From: Hyperoplus lanceolatus
Taxonomy: Eukaryota; Chordata; Actinopteri; Uranoscopiformes; Ammodytidae
Direction of reading: 5' to 3'
Length of the DNA stretch: 64,000 nt
Assembly: GCA_026929865.2 (NCBI GenBank)
Contig: CM049418.1
Span: forward strand, 7,580,501 to 7,644,500
Under the pieces are notes generated by a model, which saw nothing but the letters and a program-made list of their open reading frames with translations, did no database searches and was not told the origin of the DNA. Below are positions 1 to 14,009 of this stretch, one piece after another. How positions within the stretch are numbered: position 1 is the first letter of the stretch; each line of letters opens with the position of its first letter. Position numbers and translations under genes: made by a program.

Positions 1-305
1 TTTTCTCCCATTCTATACAGCGATCTGTAAACCCAGCAGTGTGAACTGTACAGTACATAAACAAGACTGATTGAAATACCTGTATGTGATAAACATTCTC
101 CCTTTTTATTTGCATGAGAGGCATCATTTAAAGATAAAGTAGTCCAGTCCTGTCTACATCTACTTGTGGTGACTGTTGCCGTGGATATCAATCTCGTAAA
201 CATATGCCCAGTTGCACAATGACCTGTGCTTTACCTGCTTTAGAAATCGGGCATAAAAAAAATGCTTATACAATAGTTGTGTCCTTGAAAGTACCCAGAG
301 TTTGA

Positions 306-420
306 GCGGTGACGTAGGCAAGGCAAGGCAAGGCAAGGCAAGGCAAGTTTATTTGTATAGCACAATTCAAACACAAGGCCAATCAAAGTGCTTTACAGGG
401 GCAAGATTAAAATACAAAAT
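306..420 (+). repeat. dispersed fish repeat beginning with AGGCA pentamers
   Basis: Five AGGCA units (306-345) run into AAGTTTATTTGTATAGCACA and then AATCAAAGTGCTTTACAGG. This string is familiar from many teleost genomes. A related copy in the opposite orientation ends at 57190-57215 (AAATAAACTTGCCTTGCCTT). The element class is not certain. Confidence 0.55.
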
Positions 421-2995
421 ACGTACACAGCTTGTGCATGTTTACTGCCGGAGAGTCTTGTGTTTTGGCGAAAATGTGGGTGCAGTACTGTTTATTGTGT
501 GGTGTTTTTCCTCATCATTAAATGAATCAGTTGGCTACACTGTGTCCCACTGCTACGATGTCACGTAGCTGCCGCAACCAGAGCTATTCACTCACTGTCT
601 CTATCAGTTGCACCGAGCCGTCTCTGTGCGTTTACGCTCACAACAACACGGGGGAATAAATAAAGAAGCGGCTGGTTTGACCAAGCAAAAACGAGAGGCC
701 GCTGGCTTGACCACAGTTTTTCCACAGCCCGATAGTTTGACCCATATTCTGGCGGCGGCTATCGCAGTCAAGCCTAAACCCCGCCCCACCAGTAAGGGTA
801 GGGTCGGCGGTGGAAACACCACGAGATTCTTAAAAGTGAGCTGTCCCACTCTGAGCCGCTCCGACCCGACCCGCTCTACTCGGTGGAAACGAGGCACTGA
901 GAGTTGTACAGGCTGCCCACAGTCAACACCTTCAATGCATTCGTAACAAATGCATTGCTCTCTCTAGTATTGACATTCATCTGCTGTATGTGCCTCGAAC
1001 AACTGAATGGATACGCTTTGCAACTCACGTAAGCATCCCAGCATTTTCAAAGATTATACTGATTATACTGACAATTAGAGTTGTATAGGGTGACATGGTT
1101 GTTGCTGATTGGCTGACGGGCCTGTAGGGATTCCTGAAGAATGACAAGTTTATTGCCACCTTCCTTTTTTCATCGCAACAATCAAAAAGTACACACTGAT
1201 GAAAACCTTCCTCCCCTTTCTCCCTCTACTTCTCCCTCCTCTTTATTTCTCTCTCTCTCTCTCACTTTTAAACACAAACACAGTTTTAAGCAACGCTCGC
1301 TCAGTCACAACGGGGTTCCCCCCGGGACGTGACAGGGGCGTATTAGGCAGTGAGAGGTATAGACCGCCATGGGTGACAGACCAAGAATCATGCACAGCAG
1401 GTGGCGACGTGTCCCTTTCAACACCCCCCCCCCTCCTCGCCATCCCACCTGCCACACCAGCCCTGCCTCCATTCTCCATGTTACACCCGCCAGCAACACT
1501 AACCCACCAAGCCAAGCGTGGCTCTGTCACCCAACCGCAGCAAACAGCAGACTAGACTAATCAATCCACAGGCAGTTGGAGGGAGAGGATAGAGACTGTG
1601 AGGAAAGGGTGAGAGTGGGACACATAGCAACAACAAAGGGAAAAACAAACAGAGGACCAAAAATAGAACCAGATTCAGGTATAGGCAGAACAGGTAGAAG
1701 AAGAAAGTAGAGATGATGCAAGAGGGAGACAGAGGGAGGGGGAAAAGGTAGCGAGAGAGATTACGTATGTCCTTGTCCAAAGAGGATAATGAGGTGAGTG
1801 GAGCTGAGCCGACCCAGTGTGGCAAATCCCAGTGTGCACCTGGTGCCTGGGAAGCCTCGTACAGGACACACACACACACAGCCTGACACACATTTTGGTA
1901 CGACTGTACTTGTGGGGACTATACGCTTTCCAGACCATTACAGTAATGGAAGAATATTAGTGTTGGGCGAAGTAGACAGGATATTATAATAACACTCGGA
2001 GGTCATTGGTCAGATACATCTCTGGAGGTGGGAGTAGGTCAATGACGTGCTTTTCAAGGACCCTATAACTCTAGTTAAGGGGCTGACCATTTGGAGCTTG
2101 TGTCATGCTCATGGTCAGTGGTGGATGGAGTATTCAGATTTTTAAAACACATCTCAAACTCTTTGGTTTACAACCATACCACACTCAGTCTTGGAAAGAG
2201 CTACTTAAAGATGCACAACAAGGTTCTTGGAAATTGTGATGGGCGTTTTACACATTGCATTTTAAAGAATGAATAATAGATATATTCCGTAGATGCATGA
2301 TGCTGTGAATATTGATGCACAGCTTAAGGACATGACAGGGTTGTATTTGCTCTATACCTAGACATTCCAGTCAAAATTTCCATCGTGATGTGAATTTTAA
2401 ATAGGCCGCTGTGTGAACAAGGTCAGTATGCCAACCTGCGGACCTCAGTTTGGCATCAAGAGTGACGTGTGGAGTACAGTCTCCCTTTGGCATCTGATAA
2501 TCATGCAATATTCTGGATATTTTTATCACTGCATGCTCACTGTCTCTGTTTGGAAATGTAGTCCAAACCAATACTTGCCATGCAAAAAAAAGTAAAATAA
2601 TTTCCCCAAGGTCTCAGTAGGAGAGATGTCTCTTCAGTTCTACTCATAACTCTTATGAATAGCTACGGAGCGCAAGTATACACACATTCACACAATAACA
2701 CACACGGGTCAGGGAGGGTAAATTCAAAATGCAGCCTGTATAATAGCTGCTTCTATTCAGCGCAGTAAACACAGCAGTAATAGAACATCTATTTAATGGG
2801 GTCAGTGCAGGATAACTACGAGTTTTACTTAACTGTTGACCAATTGTAGATGTTCCTCACTCACAGAACAAGACACAACACACACACACACACATGCCTA
2901 CCCAAAAATATGCAGGTCTCACAAGCACACAGAGTTCATCAGTATGTGTACTGGCTTCATCTTAGGATCTCATGCAACATATTTGTGCTGCAAAA

Positions 2996-2998
<3 letters not shown>

Positions 2999-3034
<36 letters not shown>

Positions 3035-3107
3035 CAAAACATGGTCTGCAAACATGCATCCTTCAGCTTGACAGGACTAATTTATTTTTTAGCTTAAACA
3101 CTTCCCA

Positions 3108-3139
<32 letters not shown>

Positions 3140-3192
3140 TCACAGTTCACATGAGCACTTTTAGGATCTAGGTACAAAATACTTTGATGTCC

Positions 3193-3272
<80 letters not shown>
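2999..3272. repeat. three CA microsatellites
   Basis: (CA)n at 2999-3033, a short one at 3121-3140, and a long one at 3195-3272 (about 39 units). Frames through them translate as His-Thr or Val-Cys runs and are not genes. Confidence 0.97.
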
Positions 3273-3278
<6 letters not shown>

Positions 3279-3518
3279 GCTAGGCCCAGCCTCTTCTGCC
3301 TTCCTTCCCTTTTATCACAAGACGCTTGATCCATCATCCAACACCATTCCTGTATGTTATCATAGGAGCGTGAAAAGGATCTTACATCTCTGAGCACCGG
3401 AACAAAAAAAAACAACACACTAAAACAAGGCCTCACCTAAAAGGACTGGGCTCAGCTGGTGCCATTGTGTCGCCAAAACCCCTCCACCGATCAATGTTAC
3501 ATTTACACTGACAGCTCT

Positions 3519-3520
<2 letters not shown>

Positions 3521-3592
<72 letters not shown>
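3521..3592. repeat. GA microsatellite
   Basis: A near-perfect (GA)n of about 36 units, interrupted once near its start. Confidence 0.97.
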
Positions 3593-3597
<5 letters not shown>

Positions 3598-5310
3598 AGA
3601 GGCTACATAAAGACAAGAAGTATGTGTTGTTTGTTTACCAGTCACGTTTGGCTCACGGCGACAGGGCTACTGACACGGAGAGCCTCAGCTGCACAGAGAG
3701 TCAAGCACACAAGCTGGCTGGCTCCAATGGAAAAGATCCCCTATGGTATTTGCAATGATATTACCGAGGGGACTTTAAGTGAACAGCAGCGAACTTCTCC
3801 TAAATTTTTCCTGCTCTGCAGTCATGCAATGATTCAAGGACTTTCCTCACAATTTGGGATCACTCCCAACGAAACAGTGAAGAAGAAGACTAAATCAAGA
3901 GGTTATTCAGCCTAACTTTTCACAATACACTATCGATTTAACATCAAAAGGCACAGACAAAATTGCACACCACCCTTATTACATTTACTTTATACATCAT
4001 TATAAGATTACATCATGCGCTACATATTTTCATTTCCTCCCTGGAACAGTTCCTCAATTTCAGCTCTTAAACTGAAATATGATATTTTTTTTGTTTTATA
4101 TTGGTCCTCACTATTTGTTTCCTTGACAAGCGTATTCCTACCAAGTCATATTGGTTCTCTCTCATTTCAAACCAGCTTATTTCAGTTGGAATTTGCTTTG
4201 ACTATATAACAAAAACAAGCCTCTGAATTTTACAGCCTTTGTTTTTTTAAAGCCCCCCTTCGGTCAAAAAACGTGTTTGGCTTTTTGTTCCTCATAACAG
4301 CGATGTGCGATGTTTGAGCGTCCCAGTGCAGAATGATGTATCTGCAGAGTCTACTTTAATATTTAATGCATCTACCCAAGGCAAAGTTTCTCTGTTAAAT
4401 CCGAGTGGAACACCTGGATGCACTGCAAGATTAATGACATCACTGCCAGTCTGGAGCCAATCACAGTCAAGGCTTGAATATAATTGATGAAGTATAGGAG
4501 ACATCTTTTGTCCAGCACTTCAACTTTTGGAATGAAGAATCTTTACATATTCATACATTTTAGTGGAAAATCAATCATCACACTCAAAAATGTCCTAGAT
4601 GTATATATTATATATTCCGATGGTAAACCAGGATGATAATCATGTTTCTATCTATGATATGCAGCAGTGACTTTATGCTAATGTTAGGGTTTACATATGT
4701 TCTACCAAGCACTAAGAGAACATTACTTTATAGAGAAGTATGACTCTGATACTTAATTGTGGAAATTCCTGTTAATTAATAACACTATTGTAAAACCACA
4801 ACTGCATCCAGTCTCAGTAAAGTCACAAAAATGTTGCACATTGGTTTATAGATAGATACCTCATTGTTATTTATAGTATTTCTGTCTCGTACTGCGTGGC
4901 ATCAATATGCCTTAAGGGACTTTGAGTGTGGGTATCAGAAAGTGAGCCTTATGGTACTTTCATGTATTTTCATCTGCTTTGATACTATTATTACTATTTA
5001 TCCCTGTGGGAGCTATAGTAAAAACCTGGTCCGGTCTACACTGAGTTTATGTGATCAAGAATCCACTGTGCTATTTTCAACTTCTAAAGGATCATCATAA
5101 TATTCCTACTGGGCCACTTTTTTAAGTATCCCTTCATACTTATAATATAATGACCTCTTTTGTTTTAAGAGTTTGTTACACCCAGTTCAACTTTTTATTT
5201 ATAAAAGGAGAGCATGGTCCATATTGAGCAGTCATTATCATGTTAAAAATAAACAAAACAAGAGATTAAAAGAGGGGGTGGGTGGGTGGGGGCAGGATGC
5301 AGGATGCACA

Positions 5311-5312
<2 letters not shown>

Positions 5313-5341
<29 letters not shown>
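5313..5341. repeat. CA microsatellite
   Basis: (CA) of about 14 units, preceded by a G-rich GGTGGGTGGG stretch. Confidence 0.95.
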
Positions 5342-5639
5342 GCAAACACAGCTGAGTCTGGATGTCCTCAGTTGCCAAGGCTGCCTATAAGAGGTGCACC
5401 CCCCCTCCCTCTCCAAATTGAATGACAGGAATATTGTATATGGACATGTGTTGCCAAAAAACGATACTCAATCAATCTATGCCCTCTTATGACATTAACA
5501 GATGACTTGCAATAATCCTTTAACAAAAACGCAGTTGCTAAATGCTGAGGAATGTCACAGTCTATCTCTTGCGTTAACACTGCCCTGCCTGTTGTCAAAC
5601 AGAGTTTATTCCCAAACCACATAAGCGGCAAAAATCCAC

Positions 5640-6497
5640 CGAAACTCCGCGTGGGACAATCACTCACGGCTACCACGTCAACATTTGAGCAGAAAGTCGC
5701 GTGCAGCAGCTGCTCTAATGGCAGGCACCATCAGCTGGGACTTGTTTGACTCTAATAAACTGCGCCCTTACGCCAGCGGATGGTAAAAAAAAATGACTAA
5801 AAATATGTGGTGCGCATTCTTAAAAACAACCCCCTCGACCCCCCTTAAAAACAGCTTTCCAGGGTCTTACCTGAAAACGTGCCATTCCAGCCGCTTGAAA
5901 TCTCCGCTGCCTTTAATCCGAGCCGTGCCGAGCCGGACTGAGTCACTGTGCAGCTCGGCGCAGCTGAACAGGTGATGGTCTCCAAATTCCCCCCAAAGCG
6001 TGCGTGAGCGACCTTCTAATTATCCAGGTGAACGCGCAAATCGCGACGGTTGAAAGTGCGTAAATTGGTGTTTGTGTGTGTGAGTTCAAGCTGGGGAGGG
6101 GGGTCGGTCCAGTGAGGAAGCGTGTGTCAGAGGAGTGCGCTCAGACGGTTTCCCCCACGCGCTGTCACTCTGAAACAGTCCCGGTGTCTGAGAGACTCCT
6201 CCTCCTCCTCATCCTCCTCCGGCGGCGGCGCGTTCACCGTCTGGCGTGGTCCGGTGTCTACCAGCCAGGCAAAGTCTCTCTCTCGCTCTCTCTCTTTCTC
6301 TCTCCCTCTCACTCCTCACTCCGTGTGAAGTTTCCCTTCGTGAGAGAATCACAGGCTGACAAACGAGTTCACCGGGGGGGTGAATGTCTGAACCTCCACC
6401 GGCAACAACGTGTAATAGCGGCACCACGCAGGGATGATGCACATTGTCACAGGCACAAGTTCCTTCAACGAGTCCAAGTGTTAACATTCTCCTGTCG
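5640..6497. promoter_or_regulatory. CpG-rich block with opposed splice donors
   Basis: A GC/CpG-rich island inside otherwise AT-rich DNA. On the minus strand a segment ends ACGTTTTCAG|GTAAGA at 5871; on the plus strand another ends TCCTGTCG|GTAAGT at 6497. This is the layout of a bidirectional promoter with two noncoding first exons. The minus donor does not give an open ATG-started phase-1 frame, so it is not an obvious dystrophin coding first exon. The longest plus-strand frame (from 6076) is low-complexity Ser/Leu/Arg and reads through the donor. Confidence 0.35.
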
Positions 6498-7324
6498 GTA
6501 AGTGTGATCAGTTGCAGAGCTGCAGCCAGGATCATTCTGTGTACATTTTTTTCCCCTTGTATGACATCACTATGACCTCATCAGGGGTTTATTTCCTCAG
6601 AGTTGACAATATATATATATATATTATATATACACTTGGTCATGACAAGTGTACTAAACTTTAACATTGGTGGAGTGTCCCTTTAGGCGCACTTCTTCAG
6701 TAAAACTAGTAGCTGCAGAAGAAGGCTTCAATATTTCTCTCTGAAATGAAGTGTAAATTAGCAGAATATTAGTACAATATACTACCAGACGTTGGGACCA
6801 AATATCAATTACATTTCAAAAACATTATCTCCAATGGGAAAAAAATTCAGCAGAGACTATTAAGAGTTTCTCCTCCAAACTGAGAGAAACCAGAAACCGA
6901 CTCATTTTTTAAAAAAAAAGAAAGAGTTAACGGTTCATCAGCTTGACTGAAAATTTAATTATTTTCCAGTGTACACCCCCCCCCCCCCCCCCATTTATCC
7001 GTTGGGGATAGATGGTTTGTTAGGTGGCTTGGGTGTCATGATGGATGGTGTTCATTTCCCCCCTTCGCATGTCCAAACATATAGACGACTGCAATATCTA
7101 ATATGTTGTATTTCATAAATAATCATTTCCACACAGCCAACGGTTTTAATAATAATCAGCCATAGTTAGCTTGAGTTCTCTTGTTCACGATTGTTCTGTG
7201 AGAGTGGCTGTGCAGGTTTTCAAAAGATGAATGCCTCATTTTAATAATCATGCCCTTTGTTTACTTGGAAGTGGGGAGGAAATTGCAGCCAGGCCACATG
7301 CAAGCTGTTATTTTCACAGGCCTC

Positions 7325-7364
<40 letters not shown>

Positions 7365-9790
7365 CCTGATGTATGCCTTCTCTGTTGTCTGTTGACTTTT
7401 AACAACGTCACATTGCCTCTGTTGGTAGCCCTGCAGCCTTCAACGCTCCCAGACATTTATCATACCCCAAAACCCTTGAGGGGGAGGCCCGGGGAAAATC
7501 CTGGAGTTTGATTTTAGGAATATCCTAATGAGATGAAACTCAAATGAGGGGGCAATTATGGAGCATGAGGTTCTGTACTGGGGCTGACTTGATCTCTGCC
7601 CGGCTCTGCAAAGTGTATTTTTCCTTCTCATGAATAGGATATCAGCTCATTTCCTGGGTCATCTGCGGCTCTGGTAATTGGCTAAAGGGCTGAGATGCAC
7701 AGTGAACACATCCAATGTCCACATATAGGGAATGGGCAAAAACAAAAGGGCCATTGGATTGTCACTAAATAGGCATTTTAGACACATTTTGTCAGTGGTG
7801 TTAGATAAGAGTGATATTTGAAGCTGTAGTACAGTTAATGAGCAAAAACAGGAGAGTTCAAAGACAAATGGGCAACAGAAGGGAAGGGTTAAGATAAAGA
7901 ATAAATGTATACGTCGCACCGAAAGTGATGTATATGGAATACGATTAGGCCCGAATTTGATCAAAGTTTTATTGCGAAAGAAGTTAAAATGTTGATCGTA
8001 ATATTATATATTTTGTATTTAGGGTCGCGAATGTACTTTACATTGAAATATGTCTTTGTGAGCAATGACAATTCAACTGATGACAGAATTAGTGTTAGGG
8101 TTAGTTACAGCAAACCTACCAAAACCAACCAAATAAAACTACTGTTTTTGTTACCGTTATACTGTGCCAAACATTTTTTTTGGGTTAAACAGTGATAAAG
8201 CTGCTCCACCGTAAAAAGACTTGTGCTGCCAAGTGTGTAGTTAATGATTATTTCAAATTGCACTGCAAGACTCTTTATAATTAAAACGGCGAGGCGGTCT
8301 CATTTACTTTGTTTCAATTGGCACTATCAACAAGAAGAAAATAGAAAAGGACAAATAGGAAAACATTACAAGCAAAGAAAACAACTTGTATTTATTTGTT
8401 TTCTTTGTTTGTAATATATAATCATAGTCCAGTCAGAGGTGGAGGGGTTGTAACTGTACACATTGCTTTAACTTTGATATGAAAATAATACTTTATAAAT
8501 CCCAACTTCATTATAACTACAATGGAGTCCCTCATAGAAATGAAGCCCAGTACCATTTGTAGCATTTCCTTACGCTGTATTTATCGGGTCACCTGAAACC
8601 CCACTCCTAATGAATGCTAATGTGGCTCTATGTCTGCTGGATGTGTAAATAATCAACTGTTTGCCAAAAAAAAGCAAAGTTTGTCATTATCCATTTTACA
8701 AGGTCAAAATATGTCAGCGTAGAGTTTACTGCTTGTTCCGCTTTTTGCCCACAAGTTGCCAAAATATCAATTATTGCAGGCTTAAGGTCAAGAGATGGAT
8801 CAATTGCATATAGGTTGTGGTGTGGAAAGTCAAATCAAACATTGGGTCTTACTGATATAAAAGACATCTACAAAAACAATAGTGGAAATTATGGATAACT
8901 AACAGAAGCATTCATTCAAACTATGTATGGCCTCCATACACACACACCACTGTTTTCCAGCTTTCTGCTCCTGTGCCATATAAATACTATATATTTAACA
9001 ATGGGAATGAATATTGAATGAGGACATTTGCATTTTTTCCCATTAGGAGGAGCCCTTTATTAGGTGATAACAGCAGAGAGAGAGTTAGTGCGTATCCTGG
9101 ACCGTATTAGAGCAGTGAGGAAGCGGCCATTATTCACAGACAGCGGATGAAGGCCAGGGGGCCGATTGTCTGCAGTGGGAATAAAGCAATCCGTCATGTA
9201 AAAGTAGTTCTGTCCAGGGCAGCTAGTATCTATTCCACATTATAAAATCTGCAGGGGATAAAGACACCGGCCCTGTCTGTGTAAGAGGTGTATTGTGCAC
9301 AACGGTGAATATCCCCCCGACGAGTCAAGAGTGACCGGAGGCAAAGTTAGAGGGACTCTACAACCACAAGATAAGGACTGTGCTGTTGTTTACAGCTGCC
9401 GTGAGGAGAGAGAAGGTTATGTTCACATATGGGAAGTGCCCAGTATTAACACAGTGTTGTTCTACTAGTCTCCGAGCAGAGAGCTGCTGCATGGGCCTGC
9501 TGAGTGTCAGGTGCTTTAGGTCCATGGTTATGGAGGACATAGTTTTACCCTTTGGAAAAGACTAATCCACTAATATAAGACTGAAGATTTTTGAATGAAG
9601 GATTTTTTGTTCTAAGTTGTGTACTTCTTTTAAACTTGCTCTATACGCAACCAACGAGACGACTGCCACTTTATCAAATTTATTGTTGCAATTAGACGTG
9701 GAAGCATCTGCCACTCCAACTGGATCTGCTGTCACCAGAAAACATTCAGGATTTCACGCTTTGAACTATGTCTTAATGAAGGAGACATAG

Positions 9791-9827
<37 letters not shown>

Positions 9828-10817
9828 TTGAAACTTTGATCATCTCCACAGGGACACAGCCGTTTTAAAACTGGTGGAATTAGTTGTTAAAAACTTGAAG
9901 TAAACGCTGCTCCCCTAGGATAAAAGAAAGGAAACTACTGCGCAGGTAAGTGATTGAATGTGACGAATGCTTGCTCATATACTGTACATGCATATAAACA
10001 ATATGGAAATTGCCCTTACTTTTCCCATAACGGCATTCATTTAATGGGGATTTGACTTTTCTGTGGCTTTAAAACTCCAAAAATGTGTTCAATGAGTGCA
10101 TCAAAGTTTTTACATTTAGGAAGATTAAGGTATAAGGGTTTTTTCTCTTCAGCTGCACATTTTCATCATCCCACAAAGCAGAAAGTGTCCCTCACTTGAT
10201 ATTGCCTGGATGAGAAATATAAAGAAAAATAATAGAAAAAGAACACAAATGAAAGGAAGTTCAAAAGTTTGGGGATATTTGAGACTCGATTAATCATCTG
10301 TGTGTCTTTGAACGGCATCACTTCAAATCTCACTTGACTTTAGAAAGGGGAGAGCAGGCCTCAATCACCCGCAATGACAGTGAGCCAATTTAATCTTTTC
10401 AAATCCTCAAGTGAGACGCAAAGCAAAGAAAAACAACACAAGTAGACAGACTGAAAAGAGCTGAAAGACAGACATGACATGAAAGCAGTTTGCATGTAGC
10501 AGACACCTGTGAATACAAATATATGTTGTGTTACGGTGAATTGGTGCATTTGTAAGAAAAGAAAAAATATATATTCCTTTGTTGATTGACTTGTCGCTGA
10601 ATATTTACTTCTGTATGGCAACGGGTCCTTCACAGCAAAAACGAGATACTGTTTGTGTTCACTGTCAATAAATTCAGAGAGGTCTAATTATAAAAACATC
10701 ACAACTTCAATAAAGAAAGTTTAATGTTGTGTAGAGCAAGACAGTACAGGATTGTGTGAATTTGGGGACTGGACACATGGACAGTGACAATTTTTTTTGT
10801 TTTTCCATGGTTGCAGC

Positions 10818-10891
10818 TAGCCTGGCTCTGCCTGCCTATCTACTTCCGGCCAAATTTCATTTTAGTACGATGGTCTGGTAGCACCAGGCTA
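10818..10891. mobile_element. 74-bp MITE with TAGCCTGG ends and 9-bp target duplication
   Basis: The element runs TAGCCTGG...CCAGGCTA and is flanked on both sides by GGTTGCAGC (10809-10817 and 10892-10900), a perfect 9-bp target-site duplication. A second copy lies at 62301-62379. A 9-bp duplication fits Mutator-like elements better than hAT (8 bp) or Tc1 (TA). It has no coding capacity. Confidence 0.8.
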
Positions 10892-11433
10892 GGTTGCAGC
10901 AGTCCTATAAGTGAAACCCTGAGACCTAAATTGCTCCAATGATGCTCTCTAGACCTTAGTTTGGGCTCTCTTTGATGAAACACACGCTATGCTTCACTTG
11001 ACTTCCAGGATCCTCTGTGTTCCTTGTATAGTATTGTGCCACTGGCCCCCAAGTGCTTTTTCCCGTGTCTGCAATGTAATTATGCCCCAGCAGACCTGGG
11101 AGTATCGTAATTCTATTCTGGGCTTGTTTCCTTTTGCCAACTTCACGCCTGCCAAACCTGTAAGAGCAAAACAAAACTCCTACAAGGCAGCAGCCGAGTA
11201 AGTGTGCCGACATGACACACACACACACACACCACCCCTCCAATTGGCGCGTCTTCTGCTTGCAAGCATATGCCTTCATTTACAGCTTTCTGGAGCATCA
11301 TTAAACATAGCCATTAGTCAGCCAGAGCAGGAAATGGCAGGGATCCCGGCTGCTCATTGGCTGTGGGGACCTCGTTAAGGAGTTTTGATTGGTTTGACGA
11401 TGACCTCCTTGTTTGTGCAAGTGTGTCAGAGAA

Positions 11434-11443
11434 TGTGTGTGTG

Positions 11444-11498
<55 letters not shown>

Positions 11499-11589
11499 GG
11501 CGGGGGTGACAGATAGGAACACTGCCGGACCAGCTGGCTGAAAATCACCACAATCTGCTGGTTTGCTGGTTGTCTACACACAGACACAA

Positions 11590-11663
<74 letters not shown>
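11434..11663. repeat. GT array followed by CA array (inverted pair)
   Basis: (GT)n at 11434-11497 and (CA)n at 11591-11663, 93 bases apart. The two arms are complementary, so they could form a long hairpin. Confidence 0.95.
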
Positions 11664-11669
<6 letters not shown>

Positions 11670-13617
11670 GCCCAGACATACATTAGCTTAAGACTTAAGT
11701 ATATTCAATTATTTACTACATTATACGAAAAGAGTTGCCAATTTAGTGCTTGTAACAAGAAATAATAATAGAATATGCTAACACATGATCATCAGCAGCA
11801 GTTAAAAATAAAGATTATTGAACAACATTTAAAACATATAATGGTAATCAATATAAAGTTATTTTGGAATGGCTGCTCCTTAAAAATGACCATATAACAG
11901 TCAGACGCTAAAAAGAAACAGACTGATTTATGTAATTTGGCCCTGGCAGCACCCACACACACACTTCCCTTTCCGTGCTCTGACCAAGCCACTGGTGCGT
12001 GTCTTCTCCCTCTCTTCCTCCCTCTCTCTCCTTAGAGAAGCGAAACCATTTGCAGGTCATTAAAATAATTTATTACAATTCTCAATATTCTCTTAATTAA
12101 AATTCACTTATCGCAGTTGGGGACTGGAGAACAGGGCCATTAAGGAGGCTCTTCTCGAGAGAACGTATAGGAATGTGTCTTAAGACTGTGTGTGCATACA
12201 TCACTTGTATGTTAATACAATCACCTGAGTGTGTGTGTTTCTGCGCGTGTGCGTGTGTGCGTGCGTGCGTGCTGGTGTGTGTGTGCTGTATCAACCACTG
12301 TGTGCACGCGTAGCCTACCAAACTGGGGCTTTAAATCACTAGCTTTCTTAATTAAGCCATACTGTGGGGTGATTCGTTTTCAGAAAATAATAAAGCTCAA
12401 CATCAGGTATATCTTAACCCTTTCACCACCACACAGGGACTGAAACATAAACTGTACTTCCAATAAGCGTTACAAAGAATAGTTTTGACCTTGGTGTTAC
12501 AAAATACAAAATTACAAAAAGCTTAATATCTTGATACTTTTCACTCCGCATTTTCTATAAGCCTTCTTTTACTTCAATCGTATTTCTTTTAAGAGGTAAT
12601 ATGTTTACCCTTCATTTCATTTCTAAGGGCAATGCATGAATTCATTTGTTTGTTGATTAAAGCATTTGATCTATTATTTATACATATTTTAGCCTACGTT
12701 TTGGTTGATTTGTGACCTTATAGGGATATTTATTCACATCAGAACAAAATCAAAGTTGATGCGCCGAACAAGGCGTATAAAAAAGAGATCAGTAAGGATA
12801 GATCAAAGAGTTCATGAGAGCAACACATTCATCTGTGCATATTATATTCATGGTAGCTGAGAAAAAAATCTACTTTTAAAACTTTAAAAAAAAAATCACT
12901 CCCTAATCACTCAAAACAATCAATATTTTAGAGCTGTAGTCTGAACTTACACCAGAGTATGCAGCTGTCCGTCATGCCAATACTTGCACTGTAAACTTTT
13001 GGTTTCAGATAAAGTTGGACATTTTTTACTTTACAAGTTAACAGTGAAATGGACCATTCCTTTTTACTGTATGTGAGACTTTTAGCATGTTTGGTTCAAA
13101 TGGATTCTGGTGGGAATCACGAGAACTGTCAAGGAACATTCACACAAGACATGGACACAATGGCTTGTGAATGATCAAAATAAAGAAATTGGGTAGACGT
13201 GATCCTACTTCACAGACTATATTGTTGAGTTGTGAGCAGTTCAAATATTGATATATGGTTGATAAGTGAATAAGTAAATATTTAATAAGATAAAAAGCAA
13301 GTTGCCCTGGTGGTACCATTGCCTGCAAAAAGTCCTCGTCTTCTAGAGGATCCATCACTCCTTCCATTAGTTCATTACGTCTCCTACTGAAACATTCAGA
13401 CTCCCTGTCTACTTCCATCAGCGTTATTGTTTCCACTGACACTGATTCTGCATCACAATCGTTTCTGCTCAGCCTCAAATTGTCTGCATAAACAGTCAGC
13501 AGCAAACAAAAGAGAAGCCGCAGGCAAATGTTCAGCTGCAATTTTACTCATAAAAGCCCTAAACAAAACAGAGTTTGTTAGATACAACAAAGCAGGAAAC
13601 TGATGCTCTCCTCTCCA

Positions 13618-13730
<113 letters not shown>

Positions 13731-13960
13731 ACCACTGTAGCCATGTGTCATCTCCAGCTGCCTTCAGGCTCGCTGGGAGTTTTTGGGGCGGCGTGAGGGT
13801 TGCCAAGGACCTCGGCGCCATACTGTATTGTATCCTCCCACGCTACAGTTGCTATGGCATCTCTGCATTGTTGCACTGCCAGCGGCGATAAATGTATGCA
13901 TGTATCCCGCAGAGAGCCATCCCGCGAAGGGCGGAGTCATTAGCTTAATGAGCACCGCTC

Positions 13961-13964
13961 CAAT

Positions 13965-14007
<43 letters not shown>
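13961..14007. repeat. CA microsatellite
   Basis: (CA) of about 22 units. It marks the left end of a 3.7-kb stretch without dinucleotide arrays. Confidence 0.95.

Positions 14008-14009
<2 letters not shown>

Larger units (their letters stand above)
1..5639. other. noncoding, probably dmd intron 1
   Basis: No supportable gene. The block 600-900 is GC-rich and contains two tandem copies of a roughly 33-bp unit (GGCTGGTTTGACCA / GGCTGGCTTGACCA); it has the look of a dispersed fish repeat I cannot name. Microsatellites lie at 2999-3033, 3193-3272, 3521-3592 and 5313-5341. The rest is unremarkable AT-rich sequence. Confidence 0.6.

Noticed and set aside
6076-6501. A 141-codon plus-strand frame in the CpG block
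   Set aside because: Ser/Leu/Arg low complexity, reads across a good splice donor, and resembles no protein I know.
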